DNA of 64,000 bases from Streptosporangium brasiliense (GTDB lineage: Bacteria; Actinomycetota; Actinomycetes; Streptosporangiales; Streptosporangiaceae): positions 6,324,001 to 6,388,000 of the forward strand of contig NZ_JAUSRB010000002.1 in NCBI RefSeq assembly GCF_030811595.1, in the 5' to 3' direction. Below, piece after piece: positions 17,005 through 24,981 of the stretch (position 1 is the first letter of the stretch; the number at the start of each line of letters is the position of its first letter). The translations under genes were made by a program, and so were the position numbers. The notes under the pieces are model-generated. The model was not told the origin of the DNA. It worked only from the letters and a program-made list of their open reading frames with translations, and did no database searches.

Positions 17005-18074
17005 TCATCACTCTGCTGCCCGCGGTTCTCACGACCGTCGCCGTCCTGACCGGGATGGCGGCGGTCGGGGCTCCGATCGGCTGGCCGGTGGCCACGATGG
17101 GGCTCCTGCTCGGCGGGTTGCTGGTGGTGCGGCGGCGGTGGCCGGTCGGCGTGCTGCTGGTCTCGGCGGTCGTGCTGCTCGCCTTCCAGGGAGCGGGGCT
17201 GTTCGAGGGCGGCTGGGTGTGGCCGCTGACCGTGGCCTGCTACACCGTCGCCGCCTCGGGCCGTACCCGCTGGGCGGTGGGCGTGGGAGCGGTGCTGCTG
17301 CTGTACGCGCTGGCCTGGGACTGGGCCGTCACCGGCGGTTCTCCGGCCCGCGTGCTCGCCGCCGGCGGAGCCGAGACGCTCTGGCTCGCGCTCGTGCTGG
17401 CGGTCGGGAACGCCCGTCACCTCCAGGCGCGCTGGCGGGCGCAGGTGGAGCAGGCGAGTGAGGCGGAGGCCCGCCGCCGGCTCGCCGAACAACGGCTGGA
17501 GATCTCCCGTGAACTCCATGACGTCGTCGCCCACACGCTGGCCGTGGTCGGCGTACATCTCAACGTGGCCGCCGACGCGCTGGAGGAGGATCCGGAGGAG
17601 ACGCGTGCGGCTCTGCGCACCGCGATGGAGGTGCGCGGCAAGGCCATGGCCGACCTGCGCTCGCTCATCGGGGTCCTGCGGATCGACGGCGACACGGCCC
17701 CGGTGCCGGACCTGGACGGGATCGCCGCTCTCGTCGCCGCTGCCAGGACGACCGGCCTGAAAGTCGACCTGCACGAGGAGGGCGACCCCACGGCGGTCCC
17801 CGGCCCGCAGGCCGTCGCGACCTACAGGCTCGTCCAGGAGGCACTGACCAACACCATCAAACACGCCCAAGCCACCCACGTGTCGATACGGCTGCGCTCG
17901 ACGAGCACCACGGTGATCGCCGAGGTGACCGACGACGGCCGTGGAGCCGCGGCTCCCGCCGAGGGACACGGCCTGACCGGGATGCGCGAGCGCATCACCC
18001 TTCTGGGCGGCACGCTGAGCATCGACGGGAGCGGGGGGTTCACCATCCGGGCGAGCATCCCCCTGGGCGCATGA
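17001..18074 (+). CDS. DesK/NarX-type sensor histidine kinase
   Basis: The 357-residue kinase has four or five N-terminal membrane helices (to about residue 135), a coiled linker (RRRLAEQRLEISRELHDVVA), the HisKA_3 phosphoacceptor histidine in SRELHDVVAHTL, and a compact HATPase domain (LVQEALTNTIKHAQATHVS, VTDDGRGAAAPAEGHGLTGM). No extracytoplasmic sensor domain is present, so the signal is probably sensed in or at the membrane. It starts within the stop of the DUF998 gene and its own stop overlaps the response regulator start, a classic three-gene unit. Confidence 0.9.
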   Translation: MIITLLPAVLTTVAVLTGMAAVGAPIGWPVATMGLLLGGLLVVRRRWPVGVLLVSAVVLLAFQGAGLFEGGWVWPLTVACYTVAASGRTRWAVGVGAVLLLYALAWDWAVTGGSPARVLAAGGAETLWLALVLAVGNARHLQARWRAQVEQASEAEARRRLAEQRLEISRELHDVVAHTLAVVGVHLNVAADALEEDPEETRAALRTAMEVRGKAMADLRSLIGVLRIDGDTAPVPDLDGIAALVAAARTTGLKVDLHEEGDPTAVPGPQAVATYRLVQEALTNTIKHAQATHVSIRLRSTSTTVIAEVTDDGRGAAAPAEGHGLTGMRERITLLGGTLSIDGSGGFTIRASIPLGA

Positions 18075-18724
18075 CCGTCAAAGTCCTGCTCGCCGATGAC
18101 CAGGCCCTGGTCCGGGCCGGCTTCCGCGCCCTGCTCCGCCGGTCCAAGGACCTCACCATTGTCGCCGAGGCCGCCACCGGCGACGAGGCCGTACGGCAGG
18201 CAAGGGCCACGGAGCCCGACGTGATCCTCATGGACATCCGCATGCCCGGAATGGACGGCATCGAGGCCACGCGTCGCATCCTCGGCGAACGCCCGGCGAC
18301 CAAGGTCATCATCCTCACCACGTTCGACACCGACGAGCACGTCTTCGCCGCGCTGCGCGCCGGCGCCAGCGGCTTCCTCACCAAGGAGGTCGAGCCCGCC
18401 GAACTACGCCGCGCCGTCGCCGTGGTCGCGGCAGGGGAGGCACTGCTGTCGCCGGGCGTCACGCGGCGCGTCGTCCAGCAGTTCGCCCATCGGCCCGCGC
18501 CGGCGAGCGGCGACGGGCTGGCAGCCCTCACCGCCCGCGAGCGCGAGGTCGTCCGCCTGGTGGCCGAAGGCCTGTCCAACGATCACATCGCGGAAAAACT
18601 CGTGATCAGCCCGCTGACCGCCAAGACCCACATCACCCGCGCCCTGATGAAGCTGAACGTCCGCGACCGGGTGCAACTGGTGATCCTCGCCTACGAGACC
18701 GGGCTTGTCCGGGCCGGCTCCTGA
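18071..18724 (+). CDS. NarL/FixJ-type response regulator
   Basis: The 217-residue protein has a receiver domain (VKVLLADDQALVRAGFRALL, phosphoacceptor Asp in VILMDIRMPGMDGIEATRR, then IILTTFD and conserved Lys in GFLTKEVEP) and a LuxR-type HTH at about 150-205 (LTAREREVVRLVAEGLSNDH, AKTHITRALMKL). It is the partner of the kinase encoded immediately upstream. The receiver sequence is of the common DesR/LiaR type, not of the DosR type. Confidence 0.9.
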   Translation: MTVKVLLADDQALVRAGFRALLRRSKDLTIVAEAATGDEAVRQARATEPDVILMDIRMPGMDGIEATRRILGERPATKVIILTTFDTDEHVFAALRAGASGFLTKEVEPAELRRAVAVVAAGEALLSPGVTRRVVQQFAHRPAPASGDGLAALTAREREVVRLVAEGLSNDHIAEKLVISPLTAKTHITRALMKLNVRDRVQLVILAYETGLVRAGS

Positions 18725-18753
18725 AGGCGTCCCGTCCCGCAGGGCCGGGGCCG

Positions 18754-18787
18754 CAGGCGGGATCGATCCTCAGGCGGGATCGATCCT
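18754..18787. repeat. Perfect 17-base tandem duplication
   Basis: CAGGCGGGATCGATCCT occurs twice head-to-tail (18754-18770, 18771-18787), and each unit contains the palindrome GGGATCGATCC. It lies just after the two-component operon and before the IS3 remnant. Confidence 0.7.
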
Positions 18788-18851
18788 CGGGCCAGGGTGG
18801 GCTTGATCCGGTTTGACGGGCATCTGAGATCAGGGGCTCGTCCCCGGAAGG

Positions 18852-19142
18852 ATGTCCATGATGGAGAGCATGGGGAAGAAGAAACCGCGCCCTCGCCGTT
18901 CGTTCACCCGCGAGTTCAAGACCGAGATCGTTGAGTTGTGCCGGCGAGGTGACCGTTCGATCGGCCAGGTGGCAGCAGACTTCGATCTGACCGAGACCGC
19001 GGTCCGCGACTGGATCCGGCAAGCCGAGGTCGACACCGGCGATCGAGACGGGCTGACCAGTGGTGAACGCGAGGAGTTGGCCGCGCTGCGGCGCGAGAAC
19101 CGTCGGCTGCGCGAGGACGTCGACATCCTCAAGCGGGCCACC
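18852..19142 (+). pseudogene. IS3-family orfA, cut by the IS30 element
   Basis: The product begins with the HTH of IS3 orfA proteins (SFTREFKTEIVELCRRGDRS, VAADFDLTETAVRDWIRQAE) and continues into the leucine-zipper-like LAALRRENRRLREDVDILKR before homology ends exactly where IS30 begins at 19143. The orfB catalytic part is not found on the other side of IS30, so more than a simple insertion has happened. It cannot support transposition. Confidence 0.8.
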
Positions 19143-20343
19143 TTAGATTCAGACGATCAACGCAACGCCGCTAGTGGATGGGTGGATCGTGGCTCGGATG
19201 GGTCGACCGGGAATGTCGGACGCGATGAAAGAAGACTTGTGGCGGCGGTGGCGCGCCGGTGAGTCCATCAGCGTGATCTCCCGGGCACTGAGCAAGCCTC
19301 CGGGGTCGGTTTTCACGGTGCTGAAGCATCACGGTGGCATCGCGCCGGCCGAGCGGGCGCGCCGGGCCGACCGCTTGAGCGCCGAGGACCGGGAATCGAT
19401 CTCTCGCGGCCTCGAGGCTGGAACCTCACTACGTTCGATCGCCGTGTCGATCGGTCGCCCGGCATCCACGGTGAGCCGGGAGGTCGCCCGCAACGGCGGC
19501 CGAGTGAAGTACCGTGCGGTCGCCGCCGAGCAACGCGCTCAAGAGCAGGCACGTCGCCCAAAATCGTCCGCCTTGCAGGGCAACCCGGTGCTGCGCCAGT
19601 TGGTGATCGAACTGCTCGACAACGAGTGGTCCCCGGAGCAGATCGTGGGGCATCTGCGGCTGATGCACGCCGGCAACCCGCTTATGCGGATCAGCCACGA
19701 AAGCATCTACCGCGCGATCTACACGACCCGGTGGAAAGTGATTCCGCGTGAGCTGTGCACCAAGCTGCGCACCCGCCGTCCCATCCGCAAAAACAAGAAG
19801 AACACGGTCAAGGGCCAGTGGCGTTCCCAGATCACCGGGGCACGACCGATCGAGGAACGGCCTGACGCAGCCAACGCCCGAACCGAGCTCGGCCACCTCG
19901 AAGGCGATCTCATCGTCGGAGCCAAGAACAGCCAGGTCGCGACGCTGGTCGACCGCAAGTCCCGCTACCTGACCATGGTCGCGCTGCCCAGCCGTCACAC
20001 CACGACGGTCATCCCCGCCCTGCAGCAGGCGTTCTCACTGATGGATGCTCGCCTGCTCAGCACTCTGACCTGGGACCGCGGTATGGAACTCGCCGGCCAC
20101 CGGCTGCTGACCGAAGCGACCGGCGTCAACGTCTTCTTCGCGGCACCGCGCAGCCCATGGCAGCGGGGCACAAACGAGAACACGAACAAACTGATCCGGC
20201 AATACCTACCGAAAGGCATCGATCTGAGCCTGTACAGCCAAGCCGACCTCGACGCCCTGGCCGCCCGACTGAACAACCGCCCCCGCAAGTGCCTCGGCTA
20301 CCGAACCCCGGCCCAATGTGTTGCCTTGACTCTTTGAATCTAA
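19143..20343 (+). mobile_element. IS30-family insertion sequence
   Basis: Inverted ends start TTAGATTCA at 19143 and finish TGAATCTAA at 20343; over 24 bases the two ends match at 19 positions. The transposase fills the element. No target duplication is obvious at the borders, consistent with later loss of the right-hand IS3 sequence. Confidence 0.85.
19198..20337 (+). CDS. IS30-family transposase
   Basis: About 379 residues: an N-terminal HTH region (ESISVISRALSKPPGSVFTV, LRSIAVSIGRPASTVSREVA) and the DDE core with GHLEGDLIVGA, LTWDRGMELAGH and SPWQRGTNENTNKLIRQYLP, the IS30 pattern including the final glutamate in NENTNK. ATG 19198 gives the usual MGRPGMSDAM start; a GTG at 19174 is possible. 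No disruption is seen, so the element may be active. It accounts for the break in the IS3 orfA. Confidence 0.9.
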   Translation: MGRPGMSDAMKEDLWRRWRAGESISVISRALSKPPGSVFTVLKHHGGIAPAERARRADRLSAEDRESISRGLEAGTSLRSIAVSIGRPASTVSREVARNGGRVKYRAVAAEQRAQEQARRPKSSALQGNPVLRQLVIELLDNEWSPEQIVGHLRLMHAGNPLMRISHESIYRAIYTTRWKVIPRELCTKLRTRRPIRKNKKNTVKGQWRSQITGARPIEERPDAANARTELGHLEGDLIVGAKNSQVATLVDRKSRYLTMVALPSRHTTTVIPALQQAFSLMDARLLSTLTWDRGMELAGHRLLTEATGVNVFFAAPRSPWQRGTNENTNKLIRQYLPKGIDLSLYSQADLDALAARLNNRPRKCLGYRTPAQCVALTL

Positions 20344-20707
20344 GAGGTTCGCCTTCACCGGGTCGACGCTCCGATCGAGACAGCCGGACCCGGGGCCGGA
20401 TAAGACCGTGTGCCTGCCTATGCGACTGCGGTTACTGCCATCCATGCTTGTCGACCCTCTACTTGCCGGGTAGGGCGAAAGTCCCACGCGTCTCACTGTG
20501 GGCGTCCCGGCGGTCATGGCTATCGTGCCTCGGCATATGGAGCCGGTGGCCTTTGCCGTCTCACCCGACCGACCAGCCATGACGGCCCGACGACCTCCCC
20601 GGCCATGGCCATAGCGGAAATCAGGGCGGAAGGTCCTACGCCGGTGGGACCTTCCGCCCTGCCACGCTGAGGTCTTTGCCGCCGATCCTGGGAAGGGGGT
20701 GGAAGGG
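20344..20707. other. Intergenic region before the first USP gene
   Basis: No gene is supported here. It holds a half-site GGGCGAAAGTCCC at 20473-20485 and a full two-part motif at 20623-20660, and so is the regulatory region for the gene at 20708. Confidence 0.6.
20623..20660. promoter_or_regulatory. DosR-like two-part box upstream of USP gene 20708
   Basis: AGGGCGGAAGGTCC (20623-20636) and GGACCTTCCGCCCT (20647-20660) are perfect inverted copies around a 10-base spacer. The site ends 47 bases before the ATG. It is the most symmetric member of the motif family found throughout this half of the window. Confidence 0.7.
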
Positions 20708-21616
20708 ATGACTGATTCCCGCGACGTCGTCGTCGGCTATGACGGCTCCGACTTCTCCATGCAGGCCCTGGAGTGGGCGATGGACGAGGCCGAGCTGAGG
20801 AAGCTGCCGCTGACGGTGTCCCACGCCTGGCGATGGCCGTACGGCGAGGCCGACGAGGAGGCCAGAGGCCACCTGCGCAAGGCCGCCGAGCACGTGCTGT
20901 ACCACGGCGGCGAGTGCGCCCGCTCGTGCAGCACGATCACCGATGTCGCTACCGATCTGTATGAGGGAGCCGCCGCCGAGCGGCTGGTGGAGCTGTCGGC
21001 CCGCGCGGAGCTGGTCGTGGTGGGCTCGCGCGGGATGGGCGCTCTGGCCCGGGCCGTTGTGGGGTCGGTGGCCGGCTACGTGGCGGCGCACGCGTGCTGC
21101 CCGGTGGTCGTCGTGCGTGGGCCCGGCCCGATTCCCGTTCCGCGGCACCGTGGGTCGGTGGTCATGGGGATGACCGGGCACACGCCCGACGCGGCGATCG
21201 AGTTCGCCTTCGCCGAGGCCGACATCCGGAGGCTGCCCTTGGTGGCGGTGCACGTCGGACATCTGCAGCCGATGGCGTGGAGCGCGCCGATGCCGCTGGT
21301 GCCCGACACACAAGCCATTACGACGGCGGCCGAAGACGACATGCTCGAACGGTTGCAGCCGTGGCGGGCCGCCCATCCCGCGGTGTCGGTGCGCACCTAC
21401 TTTGTCGCCGCATCACCCAAGGACGCCTTGCTGGATCTGTCGAAGGAGGCCGCTTTGATGGTGGTCGGCGGCGCACGCGGGCACGGCAGGCTCGGCTCGG
21501 TGACCGCCTCGATCCTTCAGCATGCGTCCTGCGCCGTCGCGGTCGTCCCTGTCCTGAAGGAGAAGCCACTGCAGGCCGAGGGTTCACTTTCCACCTCCCA
21601 CGCCGTCGAAGGCTGA
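20708..21616 (+). CDS. Universal stress protein, two USP domains
   Basis: The 302-residue protein has two tandem USP domains. Domain 1 has VVVGYDGSDFSMQALEW and the ATP-loop VVGSRGMGALARAVVGSV; domain 2 (from about residue 150) lacks the usual Asp (VVMGMTGHTPDAAIEF) and has an altered loop (VVGGARGHGRLGSVTAS), so ATP binding may be confined to domain 1. The ATG at 20708 is chosen by alignment with its paralogue at 39408 (MKESRKIVIGYDGSDFSM). A CBS-BON gene follows 40 bases later and is probably co-transcribed. A DosR-like box lies upstream. Confidence 0.9.
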   Translation: MTDSRDVVVGYDGSDFSMQALEWAMDEAELRKLPLTVSHAWRWPYGEADEEARGHLRKAAEHVLYHGGECARSCSTITDVATDLYEGAAAERLVELSARAELVVVGSRGMGALARAVVGSVAGYVAAHACCPVVVVRGPGPIPVPRHRGSVVMGMTGHTPDAAIEFAFAEADIRRLPLVAVHVGHLQPMAWSAPMPLVPDTQAITTAAEDDMLERLQPWRAAHPAVSVRTYFVAASPKDALLDLSKEAALMVVGGARGHGRLGSVTASILQHASCAVAVVPVLKEKPLQAEGSLSTSHAVEG

Positions 21617-21656
21617 TCAGAACATCCTCATCGAGGAGAAAGCCGGGGAACAGCTC

Positions 21657-22340
21657 ATGGTGACGCAGGTGAAAGACGTCATGGGTGTGGTGGCCATCGC
21701 GGTTCACCGGCAAGCGACGTTCACCGAGTTGGTGGCGACCATGCGCCGCTTCAAGGTGAGCGCCGTCGCCGTGATCGACACCGACAGACACGTAATCGGG
21801 ATGGTGTCGGAAGACGATCTGCTGTTGAAGGAGACGGGCACCTCTTACGGCGAGCCCCTTTTCGAGGGCCGCCGGCGACAGCACGAGCCAGAGAGAGTTG
21901 CCGGGTTGACCGCTCAGGAGATCATGACCAGTCCGGCATTGACGGTCACTGCGGAAACCCCGATCAGGGAGGCGGCCCGGCTGATGCACGATCACCGGAT
22001 CAAGCAGTTACCGGTGGTTGCCCCCACCAGCGGGAAGATCACCGGCACCGTTCACCAGGTCGACCTGCTGAAGGTCCTCGACAGGTGGGCGCCTGACATC
22101 CTGGCGGATGTGGCCGCGGCCATCGCACGCCTGCACCTGGATACGCGGACGCTGGCGATCACCGTGGACGATGGTGCGGTGCGCGTCGGGGTCAGGCTGA
22201 CCAGACGCTCACAGGCCGCCCAGCTCGCTGAAGCCGGCCGCCGGATCGAGGGAGTGGTGGACCTGGAGGTCGACGCCATCTACGACCACGACGATCAGAC
22301 GAGAACCCATCCGATTCCGCCCGCTTGCATGCCCATATAA
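21657..22340 (+). CDS. CBS-CBS-BON domain protein
   Basis: The 227-residue protein has a CBS pair (VKDVMGVVAIAVHRQATF, VIDTDRHVIGMVSEDDLLL; EIMTSPALTVTAETPIREAA, VVAPTSGKITGTVHQVDLLK) and a C-terminal BON-like segment (RTLAITVDDGAVRVGVRLTR, EGVVDLEVDAIYDHDD). CBS pairs bind adenosyl nucleotides and sense energy charge; BON domains often contact membranes. It probably forms an operon with the USP gene upstream. CBS proteins such as Rv2626c belong to the mycobacterial DosR regulon. Confidence 0.85.
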   Translation: MVTQVKDVMGVVAIAVHRQATFTELVATMRRFKVSAVAVIDTDRHVIGMVSEDDLLLKETGTSYGEPLFEGRRRQHEPERVAGLTAQEIMTSPALTVTAETPIREAARLMHDHRIKQLPVVAPTSGKITGTVHQVDLLKVLDRWAPDILADVAAAIARLHLDTRTLAITVDDGAVRVGVRLTRRSQAAQLAEAGRRIEGVVDLEVDAIYDHDDQTRTHPIPPACMPI

Positions 22341-22465
22341 TCATTTATATATATGTATGTGAGGTTATAGCTGTCGGGGTATCTGGGCTGGACACGGGCC
22401 GACGATTCGGTCGTATTCTCCGACGAGCTCGCATAGCTCCGCCACACCGTGGCGAGCCGGTATCT

Positions 22466-22880
22466 TTACCGCCCTCTCCAGACCGGGGTGTCGTCTTGGT
22501 CCCACTCCAGTTTGTCAATCACATCGACGACCCCGTTCACCCGGCCGGCCATCCGCGCCGCGAGCTGGGCGTCACTGCGCCGGTGCATGCGCCCGGTCAG
22601 TGTGACGATCCTCTGGGGCGGTGGCGTCGTTGGGCTGCTCCCACAGGGTGTGCTGCAGGATCTCCTCGCACACCTCGTCGGCGATGTCGGCGTCCCGGCG
22701 GACGAAGACCTTCAACAGGTCATGGTGGCTGACGATGCCTTCGAGAAGGCCGTCGCCGTCGACGACGGGCAGTGTGCTGACGCTGTGAGCGATGAGCGCC
22801 TCGGTGGCGTCCTTGAACGGAGTACTGCCGTTGACCGACGCCACCTGCATGGTCATGACATCCTTGACCTCAACGCGCAT
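22466..22880 (-). pseudogene. CBS-BON gene with internal deletion and frameshift
   Basis: From ATG 22880 the frame starts like CBS1 (VEVKDVMTMQVASVNGSTPF), but at VVDGDGLLEGIVSHHDLLKV continues as the end of CBS2, so one CBS equivalent has been lost by in-frame recombination between similar sequences. Around 22615 the reading frame also slips: after QHTLWEQPNDATAPE the BON sequence RIVTLTGRMHRRSDAQLAAR and VNGVVDVIDKLEWDQDD continues in another frame to a stop at 22466. The annotated frame itself ends at 22572 (102 codons). A single CBS unit might still be made, but the gene looks damaged. It is divergent from the sensor kinase gene. Confidence 0.65.
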
Positions 22881-23061
22881 CGCTGAACCTCCTCACACGC
22901 ATATGGGCCCGGTCGATGGCGTGCGTGGCTTCGCGTCCGCCCGAGTTCCGGACGATGGGGATGCTCTGCCCACTCAGTTCTCGCTGGGCTCCTTACCCCT
23001 TCATCTCGCCGCCATCGGGATCGGCGGGGCAGAAGTCAGAGGTCCTCTCCTGAAATGGTCG

Positions 23062-23120
23062 GCATTCGAACGTTTGAATGCCTGCTCAGTGTCGGGATGG
23101 GCATTCAAATGTTCGAATGC
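23062..23120. promoter_or_regulatory. Twin palindromic operators before the sensor kinase
   Basis: GCATTCGAACGTTTGAATGC (23062-23081) and GCATTCAAATGTTCGAATGC (23101-23120) are near-perfect palindromes and nearly reverse complements of each other, starting 39 bases apart. The second ends 13 bases before the ATG at 23134. The sequence is AT-richer than its surroundings. This looks like a cooperative repressor or autoregulator site unrelated to the DosR-like boxes. Confidence 0.65.
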
Positions 23121-23133
23121 GCAACTCATAGGT

Positions 23134-24834
23134 ATGGCACAGATTGAGCCCAGCACATTGCTCCCGAACATGCAGCTGGATGAGCTGTTGTCGGAGCTGC
23201 AGGTGCGGCTGGAGGCCGTGCTGGGCACCCGGGACCGGGTGCACGCGCTGCTGAACGCGGTCGTGTCAGTAGGCAGTGATCTGGACCTGGAGACGGTGCT
23301 GCGCCGGATCGTGCGGGCCGCCACCACGCTGGTCGACGCCACCTACGGGGCGCTGGGTGCGGTGGGGGAGCACAAAACGCTGGTGCAGTTCGTCCCGGTG
23401 GGGCTGACGGAGGAGGAGATTGCCCGGATCGAGCACTGGCCGCACGGCTTGGGCCTGCTGGGCCTGCTGATCAAGGAGCCGCAGCCGTTGCGGCTGGCCC
23501 ACATCAGGGATCATCCCGAGTCATATGGATTCCCGCCGGGGCATCCCCCGATGGGGGCGTTTCTCGGCGTGCCGATCCGGGTGCGCGAGGAGGTGTTCGG
23601 CAACCTCTACCTCACCGAGAAACGCGGGGGAGGGGAGTTCGACGCCGAGGACGAGGCGATCGTCACCGCGCTGGCCGCGGCAGCGGGTGTCGCCATCGAA
23701 AACGCCCGGCTGTACGCCGACAGCCGCCGGCGGGAACGGTGGCTGCAGGCCTCCTCCGACGTGACGACCAGCTTGTTGTCAGGGGCCGAGCCAGGGCAGG
23801 TGCTGACCTTGATCGCCCGGCGTGCGCGGGAGATGGTCAGCGCCGATGTGGTGGCGGTGCTGCTGCCCGATGACAGCAGGCGCATCTTGCAAGTGATGAT
23901 CGCTGAGGGGTTGGCTTGTGGGGAAGTGGTCCGTGCGCAGGCGCCGGTCGCCGACTCTTTGGCGGGGCGGGCGTTCACCAAGGGTGAGCCGTTGATGGTG
24001 GCCGATCCGGCCGAGGCCGGAGTGCCGATCGCGATCGCGGACTATGCCGCGCTGGGTCCGGTGGCCGCGGTGCCGATCGGCGCGGCGGGCAGCGTGCGCG
24101 GGGTGTTGTCGCTGGGCAAGCGCTCAGGACGGTTGCCTTTCAGCCAGGCGGAGTTGCGGATGTTGCACGCCTTCGCCGGGCAGGCGGCGATTGCGTTGGA
24201 ACTGGCCGAGAGCCGGATGGACGCCGAGCGGCTGGGGTTGCTGGAAGATCGTGACCGGATCGCCAAGGATCTGCATGACGTGGTGATCCAGCGGCTGTTC
24301 GCGGTGGCGATGACGTTGATGAGCACGGTGCGGACGGTCGAGCGGCCGGAGGCGTCGTCGCGGTTACAGATGTCGATCGATGAGTTGGATGCGATCATCC
24401 GGCAGATTCGTTCAACCATTTTCGCCTTGCAGATCTCTTCGGAAGACGGTGAGAAGGGACTGCGTGCGCAGATCGTAGGGCTGGTAGAGGGCGCCCGAGG
24501 CCACCTGGGCTTCATGCCGGGCCTGACCATGGAGGGCCGGCTCGACATCATGGTGCCGGACCAGGTCGCCGAGCAGGCGCTGGCCGTGCTGCGGGAGGCG
24601 TTGTCCAACGTGGTGCGTCATGCCAGGGCGGCCAAGGTCGAGGTGGTGGTCGAGGTGGATGAGGATCGGCTCATCCTCACCGTGCTCGACGACGGGGTGG
24701 GGGCGTCGGAGGGCGGTCGGCGCAGCGGGCTGCGCAACCTCCAGGGGCGAGCCGAACGCCTCGGCGGCTCCTTCACGGTCGAATCTCGCCCAGGGGGCGG
24801 CACCTGCTTGATGTGGAGCGTGCCGCTGGCCTAG
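23134..24834 (+). CDS. devS: DevS/DosT-like GAF-GAF sensor histidine kinase
   Basis: The 566-residue soluble kinase has GAF-A (about 36-190), GAF-B (about 205-355), a HisKA_3 domain with phosphoacceptor His381 in IAKDLHDVVIQRLFA, and a C-terminal HATPase (ALAVLREALSNVVRHARA, VLDDGVGASEGGRRSGLRNL). GAF-A ends GHPPMGAFLGVPIRVREEVF, GNLYLTEKRGG, matching mycobacterial DevS/DosT, where the histidine of the HPPM motif is the heme ligand; here it is His137. It is therefore likely to sense O2, NO, CO or redox state. ATG 23134 is used although the frame is open upstream, because homology starts there and two operators precede it. No DosR-type partner gene is adjacent. Confidence 0.85.
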   Translation: MAQIEPSTLLPNMQLDELLSELQVRLEAVLGTRDRVHALLNAVVSVGSDLDLETVLRRIVRAATTLVDATYGALGAVGEHKTLVQFVPVGLTEEEIARIEHWPHGLGLLGLLIKEPQPLRLAHIRDHPESYGFPPGHPPMGAFLGVPIRVREEVFGNLYLTEKRGGGEFDAEDEAIVTALAAAAGVAIENARLYADSRRRERWLQASSDVTTSLLSGAEPGQVLTLIARRAREMVSADVVAVLLPDDSRRILQVMIAEGLACGEVVRAQAPVADSLAGRAFTKGEPLMVADPAEAGVPIAIADYAALGPVAAVPIGAAGSVRGVLSLGKRSGRLPFSQAELRMLHAFAGQAAIALELAESRMDAERLGLLEDRDRIAKDLHDVVIQRLFAVAMTLMSTVRTVERPEASSRLQMSIDELDAIIRQIRSTIFALQISSEDGEKGLRAQIVGLVEGARGHLGFMPGLTMEGRLDIMVPDQVAEQALAVLREALSNVVRHARAAKVEVVVEVDEDRLILTVLDDGVGASEGGRRSGLRNLQGRAERLGGSFTVESRPGGGTCLMWSVPLA

Positions 24835-24981
24835 CTGCGCTGCCTGGCCCAGCGGGAAGTTCAATCGGTGATTCCCCGAGTCTCCATGGCGGCGCGTGTG
24901 AGTTCTGCGCCCGGCAGCCCTATGAGCCAAGGTATTCGCACGTTTTCACTGGGTTCAGCTTTACCTGAATGATGCAGATGA

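Noticed and set aside
18071-18724. Response regulator considered as the missing DosR partner of the GAF kinase
   Set aside because: It overlaps its own membrane kinase gene and has a common DesR/LiaR-type receiver; it is also separated from the island by IS3 and IS30 sequences.
24840-24981. Region between the sensor kinase and the Rv2004c-like gene searched for a response regulator or terminator
   Set aside because: Only 147 bases between convergent genes, with no open frame of use and no strong hairpin.
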